A stretch of 64,000 bases of DNA, taken from contig CAYSWB010000003.1 in NCBI GenBank assembly GCA_964434575.1, positions 1 through 64,000 on the forward strand. The letters run 5' to 3'. Below the pieces are notes generated by a model. The model saw nothing but the letters and a program-made list of their open reading frames with translations. It did no database searches and had not been told where the DNA came from. The number at the start of each line of letters is the position of its first letter. Position 1 is the first letter of the stretch. Both the position numbers and the translations under genes were made by a program. Positions 50,614-58,732 of this stretch are shown piece after piece. Source of the stretch: DAORHV01 sp964434575. GTDB taxonomy: Bacteria; Patescibacteriota; Gracilibacteria; Peribacterales; Peribacteraceae.

Positions 50614-52182
50614 CTACTTGGCGGCCTTCTTGTCGGTCTCGACCGGCGCAAACAGGATGCTCGGCTCGCCGACCTGCTTCCAATCCAGGGCGCCGCCCCA
50701 GCTCTTCATTTGCTGCGTGACCACGAACGACTTCTCCAACATCTTGCCGGCATACGGCGCGTTGAGCTGCACGGCCATTTTCTGCGCCGTTTCGGGCATG
50801 AACGGCAGCAGCATCAGCGACACGTGACGCAGGATCTCGGCGAACTCCGACAGGGTGGCGGTCCGCTTGGCCGGATCGTCCTTGATGGTCCAGGGCTGCA
50901 CGGTCTGCATGAGTTCGTTGGCCTTCATCACCACCGCCATCGCTCCCTGGTCCACCGCGGCGTTGTACTGCAAGTCGTTCATGTCGTCCTCGAACGCGGC
51001 CCACGTTTCCTGCACGGCCTTGCCCGCCTTCAAGAGGTCTCCGGGCGGCACGAGCGCCCCACCGTCTTTCTTCAGCAGCACGAGTACGCGGTTGAGCAGG
51101 TTCCCCAGCTGGTTGCGAAGCTTGGCATCGTAGAGTTCGCCGAAGCGCTTCCAGCTGAAGTCGCCGTCGCGGCCGACCGGAATTTCGTGGCTGAGGTAGA
51201 ACCGCAGCGCGTCCACGCCGTACTTCGAGATGACATCGTCGGGCACCACCACGTTGCCCAGCGACTTGCTCATTTTCTCACCTTCGCTGGTCAGGAAACC
51301 GTGAATCAGCAGTCGGTCCGGCACGCGGACATGCGCGTGCTTCAGCATGCTCGGCCAGATCAGCGCGTGGAAGCGTGCGATGTCCTTGCCGATGACGTGC
51401 GTGACCTTGGCATCGTCCCACCACTCGCGCTCCTCGTGATCCGTGAAGTACCCCAGGCCCGAAATGTAGTTGGTCAGCGCGTCGCACCACACGTACATCA
51501 CCTGCCCGTCATCATCCGGAACCGGCACGCCCCAGCTCAGGCTGGATTTCGGACGCGAGAACGACACGTCCTCCAGGCCCTGCTCGAGAAGCGCCAGCGT
51601 TTCGTTCTCGCGGAACTGCGGCACGATGCGATATCGCTCGCCGCCCCAGTCGGCGGTGAGGAGATCCTTCAGGTCCTTGGTGTCCTTGGCCATCGCGTAG
51701 AACCAGTTCTCCTCCTTCACTTCTTCCGGCGCGCGCTTGTGGATATCGCACATGCCGTCGACCAGCTCCTTCTTGGTGATGAATCGCTCGCAGCCGCTGC
51801 AATACAGGCCCACGTACGTGCGCTTCCCGAGCTTCTCGGCCTTCTTCAGCTTCTTCCACAGCTCGACGACCGTCGGCCAGTGAACCTTTTGATCGCTGGT
51901 GCGGATGAACGCGTCGAACGAGATGTTCAGCTTCTTGTAGAGCTCCTGGAACAACGGCACGTTGCGGTCCACCAGCTGCTTGGGCGTCAGCTTCTCCTTC
52001 TCGGCGGTCTGCTGGATCTTGATGCCGTGCTCGTCGGTGCCGGTTTGGAAACGGACCTTGTCGCCGCGCAGGCGGAACCAGCGCGCGGTCACGTCGGCCA
52101 GCACTTTCTCCAGAACATGCCCCATGTGCGGAGCCGCGTTCGGATAGTCGATGGCGGTGGTGACGTACTGGCGGGAAGACAC
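50614..52182 (-). CDS. metG: Methionyl-tRNA synthetase
   Basis: 522 residues, class I synthetase for Met. HIGH-type motif AAPHMGHV near residue 16, FQTGTDEHG near 45, a zinc-knuckle region with CSGC and CDIH near residues 127-147, YVWCDALTNYI near 255 and KMSKSLGN near 318. The anticodon-binding helices end the protein; there is no C-terminal dimerisation domain, so this is the short form. The start is GTG at 52182, with TAGGCT (complement of 52190-52195) 7 bases upstream. It is downstream of the three small membrane-protein genes. Confidence 0.93.
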   Translation of the reverse strand: MSSRQYVTTAIDYPNAAPHMGHVLEKVLADVTARWFRLRGDKVRFQTGTDEHGIKIQQTAEKEKLTPKQLVDRNVPLFQELYKKLNISFDAFIRTSDQKVHWPTVVELWKKLKKAEKLGKRTYVGLYCSGCERFITKKELVDGMCDIHKRAPEEVKEENWFYAMAKDTKDLKDLLTADWGGERYRIVPQFRENETLALLEQGLEDVSFSRPKSSLSWGVPVPDDDGQVMYVWCDALTNYISGLGYFTDHEEREWWDDAKVTHVIGKDIARFHALIWPSMLKHAHVRVPDRLLIHGFLTSEGEKMSKSLGNVVVPDDVISKYGVDALRFYLSHEIPVGRDGDFSWKRFGELYDAKLRNQLGNLLNRVLVLLKKDGGALVPPGDLLKAGKAVQETWAAFEDDMNDLQYNAAVDQGAMAVVMKANELMQTVQPWTIKDDPAKRTATLSEFAEILRHVSLMLLPFMPETAQKMAVQLNAPYAGKMLEKSFVVTQQMKSWGGALDWKQVGEPSILFAPVETDKKAAK

Positions 52183-52215
52183 GACGAAAAGCCTATCACA
52201 CGCCGGGGAACGCTC

Positions 52216-52566
52216 CTAACTCGCGATACTGAAGATCAGCGACTGGACGTACAGGATGATGCCGCCGGTCAGGACCGCGGCCACCAAGCCGGTGGCTGCC
52301 CAGATCATGGCTTTCTTGCCGGCTTCTTTGCCCTCGCCTCCCTGCGACGATGCCATGCGGATGGCGCCGTACAGGAACGAGATGACCGCCAGCGCGGTGA
52401 TGGTGGAGGTGACGCCGACCGTGATGTTCGTGGCGATGGTCTGCACGGCGTCCGTGCCGGAACCGCAATGCAGGAAACCGGCGCAGGACCAACCGTAGCC
52501 GTTGATGCTGATCGCCGCGGCGGACGACGGCGCAAACAAGCCGAGCAGGATGAGGAGGCGCTTCAT
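52216..52566 (-). CDS. VirB2/TrbC-like small membrane protein 3
   Basis: 116 residues. A signal peptide (LLILLGLFAPSSAAA) is followed by a Cys-containing loop (WSCAGFLHCGSG, a possible disulfide) and two membrane helices (TSTITALAVISFLYGAIRM, AMIWAATGLVAAVLTGGIILYV) with a short cytosolic loop rich in Gly, Lys and Glu. This is the topology of VirB2/TrbC pilin-like proteins. Its ATG overlaps the stop of the upstream gene (ATGA). Confidence 0.7.
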   Translation of the reverse strand: MKRLLILLGLFAPSSAAAISINGYGWSCAGFLHCGSGTDAVQTIATNITVGVTSTITALAVISFLYGAIRMASSQGGEGKEAGKKAMIWAATGLVAAVLTGGIILYVQSLIFSIAS

Positions 52567-53144
52567 AACGTGGCGATAGCGTTGGTAATGACTTGCGAGA
52601 GGTTGATGATGATGGCGCCGACGGCGGCCCAGATGAGTCCCGTGCGCGCCTTTTCCAGTTCGTCGGATTTGCCGCGGGCGACGACCATGCGCATGCCGCA
52701 GTACACCACCACGCCGAACAGGGCGACGCGGAAGAGGTCGAGCACCGATCCGATGAGGGTGGTCACGACCGCCACGACGAGCTCGCCGCCTCCGACGCTG
52801 TTGGCTTCCAAAACGACGAAGCCCACCAGTTCGGATGCGAACTTGCCGATGAACACGCCGACAAGCGCCCAGGTGATGGTCTGCTTTCCTTTATTCACCC
52901 ACTCCTCCTGGAAACCCGACAACATGATCATGGCGGCGCCGATCATGACGAACAGCGCGCCGAGGATGTAGGCGTACGTGTCGAAACGGACGAGCAATTC
53001 CACCATCAGGCCCGTGACATGCTCCGAGAAACCGGGAGTGCAGCCAGGCAGGTTGCCGCAGTACACCCACGGCAGCTGCGCGAACGCGGCGGTCGGGGCG
53101 AGCAACAGGGCGAGGCCGGCCGATGCGGACAGGAATTTCTTCAT
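52563..53144 (-). CDS. VirB2/TrbC-like membrane protein 2 (four helices)
   Basis: 193 residues. A signal peptide ends near AFA-Q. A Cys pair (YCGNLPGCTPG) precedes four further hydrophobic segments, among them ALFVMIGAAMIMLSGF and VALFGVVVYCGMRMVV, each pair separated by a charged loop (NKGKQTITWALVG and SDELEKARTGLIWAAVG). It looks like two fused copies of the VirB2 two-helix unit. It overlaps both neighbours by four bases. Confidence 0.68.
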   Translation of the reverse strand: MKKFLSASAGLALLLAPTAAFAQLPWVYCGNLPGCTPGFSEHVTGLMVELLVRFDTYAYILGALFVMIGAAMIMLSGFQEEWVNKGKQTITWALVGVFIGKFASELVGFVVLEANSVGGGELVVAVVTTLIGSVLDLFRVALFGVVVYCGMRMVVARGKSDELEKARTGLIWAAVGAIIINLSQVITNAIATL

Positions 53145-53590
53145 GCGCTCTGGAAACCTTGCGGGTTGATGAAGGCGAGAAGCGTGCCGGACAGCAGAAG
53201 GATCAGCAGTCCGATCGTCGCCCAGATGAAACGCTCTTTGCCTTTGTCACGGTCGCCCATCATGATCTGGAATCCAGCGATGGTGCCGTTGAGCACCGCG
53301 ATGCCGATGGCCACGCCGAACGCCCATACCCAAATACCCTGGTTGACGTACAGCAGGAACGCACCCAAGTCGTTGGTGGCCGACGCCGGGATGAACGTGA
53401 CGCCGCCCGGAGTGGGCTCCAGCAGGCACAGGTCACGCGCGCCGATGCAGCCTCCGGCACCCGGGCAGAACTTCTGATCGGAGGGACACGTGAGCGCCAG
53501 CGCCGACGAAGCGCGCATCCACAACAGCGCACATGCCAGGGGGAATGCCTGGAGGGCGCGTCGGGCCGCGATTTTCATCGATGACGACAT
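53141..53590 (-). CDS. VirB2/TrbC-like small membrane protein 1
   Basis: 149 residues. Signal peptide to about residue 33, an extracytoplasmic Cys-rich segment (LTCPSDQKFCPGAGGCIGARD has four half-cystines with a further Cys), then two membrane helices (WVWAFGVAIGIAVLNGTI, FIWATIGLLILLLSGTLL) around a short charged loop (GDRDKGKER). First gene of the three-gene set. The ATG at 53590 is set by TATACT 8 bases upstream. A longer frame running upstream to 54262 is antisense to the next gene and rejected. Confidence 0.7.
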   Translation of the reverse strand: MSSSMKIAARRALQAFPLACALLWMRASSALALTCPSDQKFCPGAGGCIGARDLCLLEPTPGGVTFIPASATNDLGAFLLYVNQGIWVWAFGVAIGIAVLNGTIAGFQIMMGDRDKGKERFIWATIGLLILLLSGTLLAFINPQGFQSA

Positions 53591-53598
53591 ATCAGGAC

Positions 53599-53604
53599 AG
53601 TATA
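53599..53604 (-). promoter_or_regulatory. -10 box of the VirB2-like operon
   Basis: The minus strand reads TATACT, 8 bases before the ATG at 53590. Confidence 0.6.
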
Positions 53605-53840
53605 GCAAAAAAGCGCCATTTTCGCAACGCCCTGCGGCGCGAATCCCACGGATGGAAGCCATTTCCAGGCATCCCGATGCCCGTCCGCTTCCCAAAACCC
53701 CGAAAGTTCGTACAATTGCGCGCCCGCTCGTTGAAACCGCCGCATATCGCCCCACCCACCCCTCTCCGACGCGAACGAAAGACGGAGGGGGATGTCGTGG
53801 GGAGATCGAATCCCCTATCAACGCCACAGGAGACCGTCCG

Positions 53841-54776
53841 ATGCCGAAACTGAACCGATGGTGGCTGGCAGGCGGCGCTTGCGCCATCCTGCTCGCCGTG
53901 ACGATCGTCGCGATCGTCCGCCAGCCCGCCCCACAGGCGGCGAAACAGCAACAACCCGAACCGCCGCCCGAACACGGCAAGATCGCGGACCCCGACCCCG
54001 AGGAACAGCGACTCAAGAACGAGTACGCCATCCGCAAACCGATGTTCGACACGTGGACGACTGCGCTGCGCACGATCGCCACCCGCACGAAGTCCGACCG
54101 GGCAAAGACGATCGAAGCGTTCATGGATGAGCGCTGCCTGTTCGGCTTCCCGGAAGGCGAGAACAACCTGATCGTCATGCCGGGCAAGGCCGAGAGCGTC
54201 GTCATCCTGATCCTGACCGAAAGCGACAAGAAGCTGACCCGCTGGAAGGACCTGGTCCGCACGGGCGGCCCGACCTACCTGCCTGACGACGGCTTGATCA
54301 TGCTCGGCGACCCCGAGGCGTTCAGCGAGACGTGGCGCGGCATGATGCTCTACTACGCCCTGCTGCACGCGCGCTACCGTCACGGAGCCCAAGCGCCGAA
54401 GGACGAACAGGAGATGGCCACACTGGAAGCCATGGTCCAACAGGAGTTGAATGCGCTGTTCATGATTCTCGGCGGCGAAGCGTACGCCGCGGCCATGAAG
54501 GCCGAAGTGTCGCGGCAGCGTGACGCCCTGAAAAAGGAGGGCAAGCTGATCGGCGAGACCATCGCCCCGTGGCCGGACTACCCGGAGTCGCTCGACGCGA
54601 TCTTCGGCAAGCCGGTGACGGAGAAGGAGCGCCAGATCCGCCGCAGGCAGGTCTGGGTGCAAGGTTGCTTCAGACTGGCGGATGAACAGCACGCGAACCG
54701 GGAAAACGCGACCGAAGCCAAGCTCAAGATCATGCTCGCGCTGCGCAAGGCCGCCGCGGACAACCGCGACGACTGA
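53841..54776 (+). CDS. Hypothetical membrane-anchored protein (311 aa)
   Basis: One N-terminal membrane helix (WWLAGGACAILLAVTIVAIV) followed by a Gln/Pro-rich linker and a largely helical, charged extracytoplasmic domain of about 260 residues with two Cys (C105 region and VQGCF). No family recognised. Unlike most genes here it has a Shine-Dalgarno sequence: AGGAGA at 53828-53833, 7 bases before the ATG. A TACAAT at 53711-53716 could be its promoter, giving a leader of about 120 bases. Confidence 0.65.
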   Translation: MPKLNRWWLAGGACAILLAVTIVAIVRQPAPQAAKQQQPEPPPEHGKIADPDPEEQRLKNEYAIRKPMFDTWTTALRTIATRTKSDRAKTIEAFMDERCLFGFPEGENNLIVMPGKAESVVILILTESDKKLTRWKDLVRTGGPTYLPDDGLIMLGDPEAFSETWRGMMLYYALLHARYRHGAQAPKDEQEMATLEAMVQQELNALFMILGGEAYAAAMKAEVSRQRDALKKEGKLIGETIAPWPDYPESLDAIFGKPVTEKERQIRRRQVWVQGCFRLADEQHANRENATEAKLKIMLALRKAAADNRDD

Positions 54777-54799
54777 CGGGGAACGGATTTCCTCGACCA

Positions 54800-54823
54800 C
54801 GGCCCGCCTTCACCGGCGGGCCG
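54800..54823. terminator. Hairpin between convergent genes
   Basis: CGGCCCGCC and GGCGGGCCG form a 9-base perfect stem with a 6-base loop, without a T-run. It lies between the stops of the 311-aa gene and mgtE. Confidence 0.55.
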
Positions 54824-54832
54824 CTTGCAGTG

Positions 54833-56164
54833 CTACGTAAGCAGCAAGGTACCCAGTCCCAGGAACACGAAGAAGCCGCAGATGTCGGTCATGGTGGTGA
54901 CGAACACCGAACTCGCGACGGCGGGGTCGATGTTCATGCGCTTCAGGACGACGGGAACCAGTGTTCCGAAGAATCCGGCCACGAACATGTTGCAAATCAT
55001 GGCCACGCACAGCACCAGGCCGAGCAGCGGCGGCGCGCGGAACGCCACGGCGGTGCCGGCGGCGATGACACCGGTGATGAGGCCGTTGATCATGCCTGCC
55101 ATCGCCTCTCGCACGATGACTTTCTTGGCGCGGCCGCGGTCCAGTTCGCCCAGCGCCAGGCCGCGCACGGCGACCGCCAACGCCTGCGTGGCGGCGTTGC
55201 CTCCCATGCCGGCGACGATGGGCATGTACACGGCCAGCAACGCCATCTTCTGGATGGATCCCTGGAACAAGCCCACGACGGACGCGGCGAGGAATGCGGT
55301 GGCCAGGTTGATGATGAGCCAGTTGTAGCGGCGCTTCACCTTGGACATGGGAGCGTCCAGCGCGTGCTCTTCCACGTCCACACCGGCGAAGCGGTAGATG
55401 TCCTCCGTGGCCTCGGCCTGTGCGACCTTCAGCAAGTCGCGCAGATGGATGACGCCCAGCGCCATCTCCTCATCGTCGATCACGCAGAGGACTTCGGAAC
55501 GCATGCGCGACATCTTCTGCATGACGCGCTCGCGGTCGGTGCGGTGCGACACCGTCGGAATGCTCTGGGCCAAGTCTTCCACGGTGGCGCCCGGCGAAAG
55601 GAAGAGCAGGTTGCGATGCGCGATGACACCCTTCACTTTGCCCAACTCGTCCACCTCCAGGACCGCCGGAATCTGCTTCTGCAGCTCCACATGCCGCTGG
55701 ATCTTGTCCATGACGTCCTTCTGGGTGAACTGCGGCTTCACCAAGATGAAGTTGAGGTCCATGAGACCGCCGGCCGTCTCGGAGCCGAATTTCAGCAGCT
55801 TTTCGATTTTGCGCTTCTTGTCGTCCTTCATCTTCGACAAGATCAGGGACCGGCGCGTGGGCGTGAGGAACTGCAGGATGTCGGTCGCGTCGTCTTCATC
55901 GTTGAAGTGCAGGAACCGCGCGATCATGTCGTCGGCCAGGCGCGGGAAAATCTGCTTCTTGCTCATCTCGGACACCACCAATCCGACTTCCGCCTGCTTC
56001 TCGGGCGGCAGGATCGCGAAGGTCTTGCGTCGGCCGCGGGGCAACCCGTCGATGACTTGCGCGATGACGTGAAAATCCTGGTGCGACAGGAGTTGTCGCA
56101 GCTCTTTTTCCTGCTTGTTCTTCAGGAACAGGTCCGCCTTGAGGATGAGCTTTTCCTTGTTCAT
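54833..56164 (-). CDS. mgtE: Magnesium transporter MgtE
   Basis: 443 residues in MgtE order. The N-terminal helical superfamily domain (about residues 1-130) contains FLHFNDEDDATDIL. Two CBS domains (about 135-255) contain LEVDELGKVKGVIAHRNLL and VIDDEEMALGVIHLRDLL. Five membrane helices follow, with GGNAATQALAVAVR in the pore-lining region near residue 320. It admits Mg2+, gated by cytosolic Mg2+ on the N and CBS domains. The ATG at 56164 fits the family length; an in-frame upstream ATG would add 26 atypical residues. Confidence 0.93.
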   Translation of the reverse strand: MNKEKLILKADLFLKNKQEKELRQLLSHQDFHVIAQVIDGLPRGRRKTFAILPPEKQAEVGLVVSEMSKKQIFPRLADDMIARFLHFNDEDDATDILQFLTPTRRSLILSKMKDDKKRKIEKLLKFGSETAGGLMDLNFILVKPQFTQKDVMDKIQRHVELQKQIPAVLEVDELGKVKGVIAHRNLLFLSPGATVEDLAQSIPTVSHRTDRERVMQKMSRMRSEVLCVIDDEEMALGVIHLRDLLKVAQAEATEDIYRFAGVDVEEHALDAPMSKVKRRYNWLIINLATAFLAASVVGLFQGSIQKMALLAVYMPIVAGMGGNAATQALAVAVRGLALGELDRGRAKKVIVREAMAGMINGLITGVIAAGTAVAFRAPPLLGLVLCVAMICNMFVAGFFGTLVPVVLKRMNIDPAVASSVFVTTMTDICGFFVFLGLGTLLLT

Positions 56165-56245
56165 ACAGGGGGGCGTTTGGCCAGGTATACTCCCGGCCCG
56201 CGAAAAATGAAAGGGTAAAATCGCTCCCCTGTTCCGCCGCACTTT

Positions 56246-57085
56246 TCAGCGCGGTTTTCGCGTGAACGACGCGGCGATCTTGTCGCCCAGCATGACGGCT
56301 TCTCTGGCGGATTTGCGGACCGAAATCTTGCACTTGGCCTTCATGCGGAACACGTCCGCGAACAGCTGCGGATCGAAGCCGTCCATGGAGCGCACGGTCT
56401 CGAAGAAGAACGCGAAATGCCCAGCGACATCGGGCGGGAACACGCACTCCATCACGTAGTCGCCATACACCACCAGCACGTAGCCCTCCTTCGGGAACGG
56501 CGGGTTCGGATCCACCGCGGTCTTTGCGCCGTCCATAGCCACTAGCTTGTCGCCGTGCAGGTCCAGGAACGTGTCGTTGCCATGCAGCACGCGGCACGTC
56601 ACCTTGCGGTCCCTCAGTCCTGCGTAGAATCGCGACTCGGTTTCCGGAATGCCCAAGTAAAAGTACGGGTGCGACGCGTACTCATACCATTGGCCGCCCT
56701 TGGTGACCTGGATCAGCTTCATCAGCACGTCATTCCACATCGGATCCAATCCGGCCAGCGAGTCGGCGTGGTATTCGCGGCGCTCCCCTTCTTTCGTCGG
56801 CAGTTCGCCGCTTGCGGTACCCGACAAATAACGCTCGCGGACCGTATCGAAAAACGTCGCGATGGACGACACCCACACCAGGTTCAACGAAAGCCTCCCG
56901 CCTGCCTTCACCAGCATCTGCGCCTCGGTCATCTGGCCCACCACGCGGTACAGGTTCGGCACCGATACGTCCGTTCCTTCGGCCGCCAGCATCCGATGTA
57001 ACGCCGCGACGGTGGCGCCGGGGCGCCCGGCAAGGATCTCGACGATGGCGCTATGGAGCGGGTGGAGGGGGTCGAAAGAAGCCAT
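56246..57085 (-). CDS. Winged-helix-like hypothetical protein (279 aa)
   Basis: Residues 1-70 have the look of a winged helix-turn-helix (AIVEILAGRPGATVAALHRM, then VPNLYRVVGQMTEAQMLVKAG), similar in pattern to Fur/PadR/ArsR folds. The remaining 200 residues are unassigned, with aromatic-rich strands (WYEYASHPYFYLGI) and no membrane segments. A transcription regulator is plausible. It lies 81 bases upstream of mgtE on the same strand. Confidence 0.55.
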   Translation of the reverse strand: MASFDPLHPLHSAIVEILAGRPGATVAALHRMLAAEGTDVSVPNLYRVVGQMTEAQMLVKAGGRLSLNLVWVSSIATFFDTVRERYLSGTASGELPTKEGERREYHADSLAGLDPMWNDVLMKLIQVTKGGQWYEYASHPYFYLGIPETESRFYAGLRDRKVTCRVLHGNDTFLDLHGDKLVAMDGAKTAVDPNPPFPKEGYVLVVYGDYVMECVFPPDVAGHFAFFFETVRSMDGFDPQLFADVFRMKAKCKISVRKSAREAVMLGDKIAASFTRKPR

Positions 57086-57232
57086 GCGGGCGAGAAACGA
57101 TAGATTCTTATTTTACTAGAAAACATGACTTTTTCCTATCTGAAAGCGCTAAAAGCATGATCGGACTGCTGAATCTTGTTCATGGTTTTGGCAGTCTCTA
57201 TCCTGCGCGAAATGCTGATTGATGTTCAGAAT

Positions 57233-57260
57233 TTGACTTATTATAAAATTGTTTTAAAAT
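57233..57260 (+). promoter_or_regulatory. Promoter of the acetyltransferase-like gene
   Basis: TTGACT at 57233-57238, 16-base spacer, TAAAAT at 57255-57260. The -10 ends 9 bases before the ATG at 57270. It is one of the best full promoters in the window. Confidence 0.7.
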
Positions 57261-57269
57261 AGGCAAACT

Positions 57270-58139
57270 ATGAAAGAGATCTTCCACGCGGCCCACCACG
57301 AGACCATCCGCACCGTGCCCTTCAATTCGATCGGCAAGATCATCATGGTGGAGGGTGGAACCTACCCCGAAGCCTTCGGTGGCAACTGTGTCATGCAGGC
57401 CCGCGAACTGACGCGTCTCGCGGTCGCCGGAGGGCTGTCCGCGGACCGCATCAAGTACGCCTCCGGCCAGCAGCGTCCGCACTGGGTGGCGTTCGCCGAG
57501 GACGACGGCATCCACAAAGGAAAGCTCCTGATGTCCGATCCGTATTTCATGCACACCGAACCCATCGACATTTCCGAAGTGATGGGCCGCGGCCGCGTTC
57601 TGCAACGCGCGTATCCCCTGCGCGGAGAGGCGAGCTCGATGATGGAAGTCGTCGCCACCGGACCGCGTTCGTTCGACGCCCACTTGTGGGCGATGCGGCA
57701 AAACGCCACGGGTGGCAGCGAGATCGACCCGACGTCCGGACTGAAGAAGGTGCACACCTACACCTACGACTTGGACACGCTCACCGACGAACTGCCGCCG
57801 AACCGCTACCAGCTCTTGGCCGGACTGAAGCAGAAAAACCTGGAAATGGGCGTGCTGCGTGCCGATCAGGGCGTGACGCGCGTCTACCTGGAACCCGAGC
57901 AGGGACGCTTCAACATGCTGAAAGTCGGCGAGCAGAAACTGGACCGCCAGAAGAACGGACAGGTCGAACGGTTCGACGACGAAATGGCGCGCATCGCCGC
58001 GGAACTCGGCGCCACCGCGGAGCAGCTGTACACGTTCTTCAACGAGGGTCGGGCCGCCTACCTGCGCCGGAAGCCCACCGACCATGAGGTCGGCGTGACC
58101 GGAAGCTGGGAAGGTCAGTCGGACCTGCTCAACAAGTAG
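57270..58139 (+). CDS. Arylamine N-acetyltransferase-like/transglutaminase-fold protein
   Basis: 289 residues. Candidate Cys-His-Asp triad: C40 in AFGGNCVMQA, H71 in RPHWVAFAED and D90 in KLLMSDPYF, the order and approximate spacing seen in arylamine N-acetyltransferases and related transglutaminase folds. The remainder is unassigned and helical near the C-terminus. The substrate is unknown. No membrane segment is present. It starts behind a strong leaderless promoter, with the VOC gene 21 bases after its stop. Confidence 0.55.
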   Translation: MKEIFHAAHHETIRTVPFNSIGKIIMVEGGTYPEAFGGNCVMQARELTRLAVAGGLSADRIKYASGQQRPHWVAFAEDDGIHKGKLLMSDPYFMHTEPIDISEVMGRGRVLQRAYPLRGEASSMMEVVATGPRSFDAHLWAMRQNATGGSEIDPTSGLKKVHTYTYDLDTLTDELPPNRYQLLAGLKQKNLEMGVLRADQGVTRVYLEPEQGRFNMLKVGEQKLDRQKNGQVERFDDEMARIAAELGATAEQLYTFFNEGRAAYLRRKPTDHEVGVTGSWEGQSDLLNK

Positions 58140-58148
58140 CAAGCCGGG

Positions 58149-58154
58149 TAGAAT
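58149..58154 (+). promoter_or_regulatory. -10 box of the first VOC gene (leaderless)
   Basis: TAGAAT ends 6 bases before the ATG at 58161. Confidence 0.55.
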
Positions 58155-58160
58155 GGCGTC

Positions 58161-58586
58161 ATGAAACCCGCCGTCTCCCTCATCACGCTCGGCGTGCGCG
58201 ACTTCGGCCGCGCGCTGAAGTTTTACCGCGACGGCCTGGGGTGGAAAACATCGGCGAAGGAAGGCGACCCGGTCGCGTTCTTCCAGTTGAACAACCTGAT
58301 CCTGGGATTATGGTCGCGCGAGGAGCTGGCCAAGGACGCGCACGTGCCCGACACGGCCGGTTTTTCGGGCATCACCATCGCGCACAACGTCCGCAGCGAG
58401 AAGGAAGTCGACGAGGTGCTGGATGTCGCCAAGCACGCCGGAGCGACCGTCACCAAGCCGGCAGCGAAAACGTTCTGGGGCGGATACAGCGGCTACTTCG
58501 CGGACCCCGAAGGACATCTGTGGGAAGTGGCGCACAACCCGTTCTGGGACGTGGCCGAGGACGGCGTGACGACGCTGAAAGACTGA
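58161..58586 (+). CDS. VOC-family (glyoxalase/bleomycin-resistance-like) protein
   Basis: 141 residues with the paired beta-alpha-beta-beta-beta modules of the vicinal oxygen chelate fold: VSLITLGVRDFGRALKFYRD at the N-terminus and GYSGYFADPEGHLWEVAHNP at the C-terminus. Glu in HLWEV is a typical metal ligand. Substrate cannot be predicted. Confidence 0.85.
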   Translation: MKPAVSLITLGVRDFGRALKFYRDGLGWKTSAKEGDPVAFFQLNNLILGLWSREELAKDAHVPDTAGFSGITIAHNVRSEKEVDEVLDVAKHAGATVTKPAAKTFWGGYSGYFADPEGHLWEVAHNPFWDVAEDGVTTLKD

Positions 58587-58732
58587 CGGAAAACCCCGGA
58601 AGCACCGTACGCGGCGGGCAAACGGGCCTGCTTTGGCAAAGCCAATTTCGTAAGGAACCCCCGCCGCCCGCGTCACCACACCCGGAAACGGCGACAGATG
58701 GCGTTTCTCTTGTTTCTTTTCCCTCATCTCTT
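58587..58732 (+). other. Structured leader between VOC and SLH/CHRD genes
   Basis: 146 bases without a gene. ACGCGGCGG near 58608 pairs with CCGCCCGCGT near 58665 (one bulge) and encloses TTGGC-AAA-GCCAA. The last 35 bases before the next ATG are pyrimidine-rich and lack a Shine-Dalgarno sequence. This may be a structured leader or a weak terminator; no known riboswitch class is claimed. Confidence 0.35.

Noticed and set aside
53591..54262. N-terminal extension of the first VirB2-like gene up to 54262
   Set aside because: The extension is antisense to the 311-aa gene; the ATG at 53590 has a signal peptide and a TATACT box 8 bases upstream.
58590..58730. Cyclic-di-GMP riboswitch (GGCAAAGCC and GGCAAAC-like words)
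   Set aside because: Isolated words occur, but the conserved core and receptor arrangement of GEMM-I is not reproduced.
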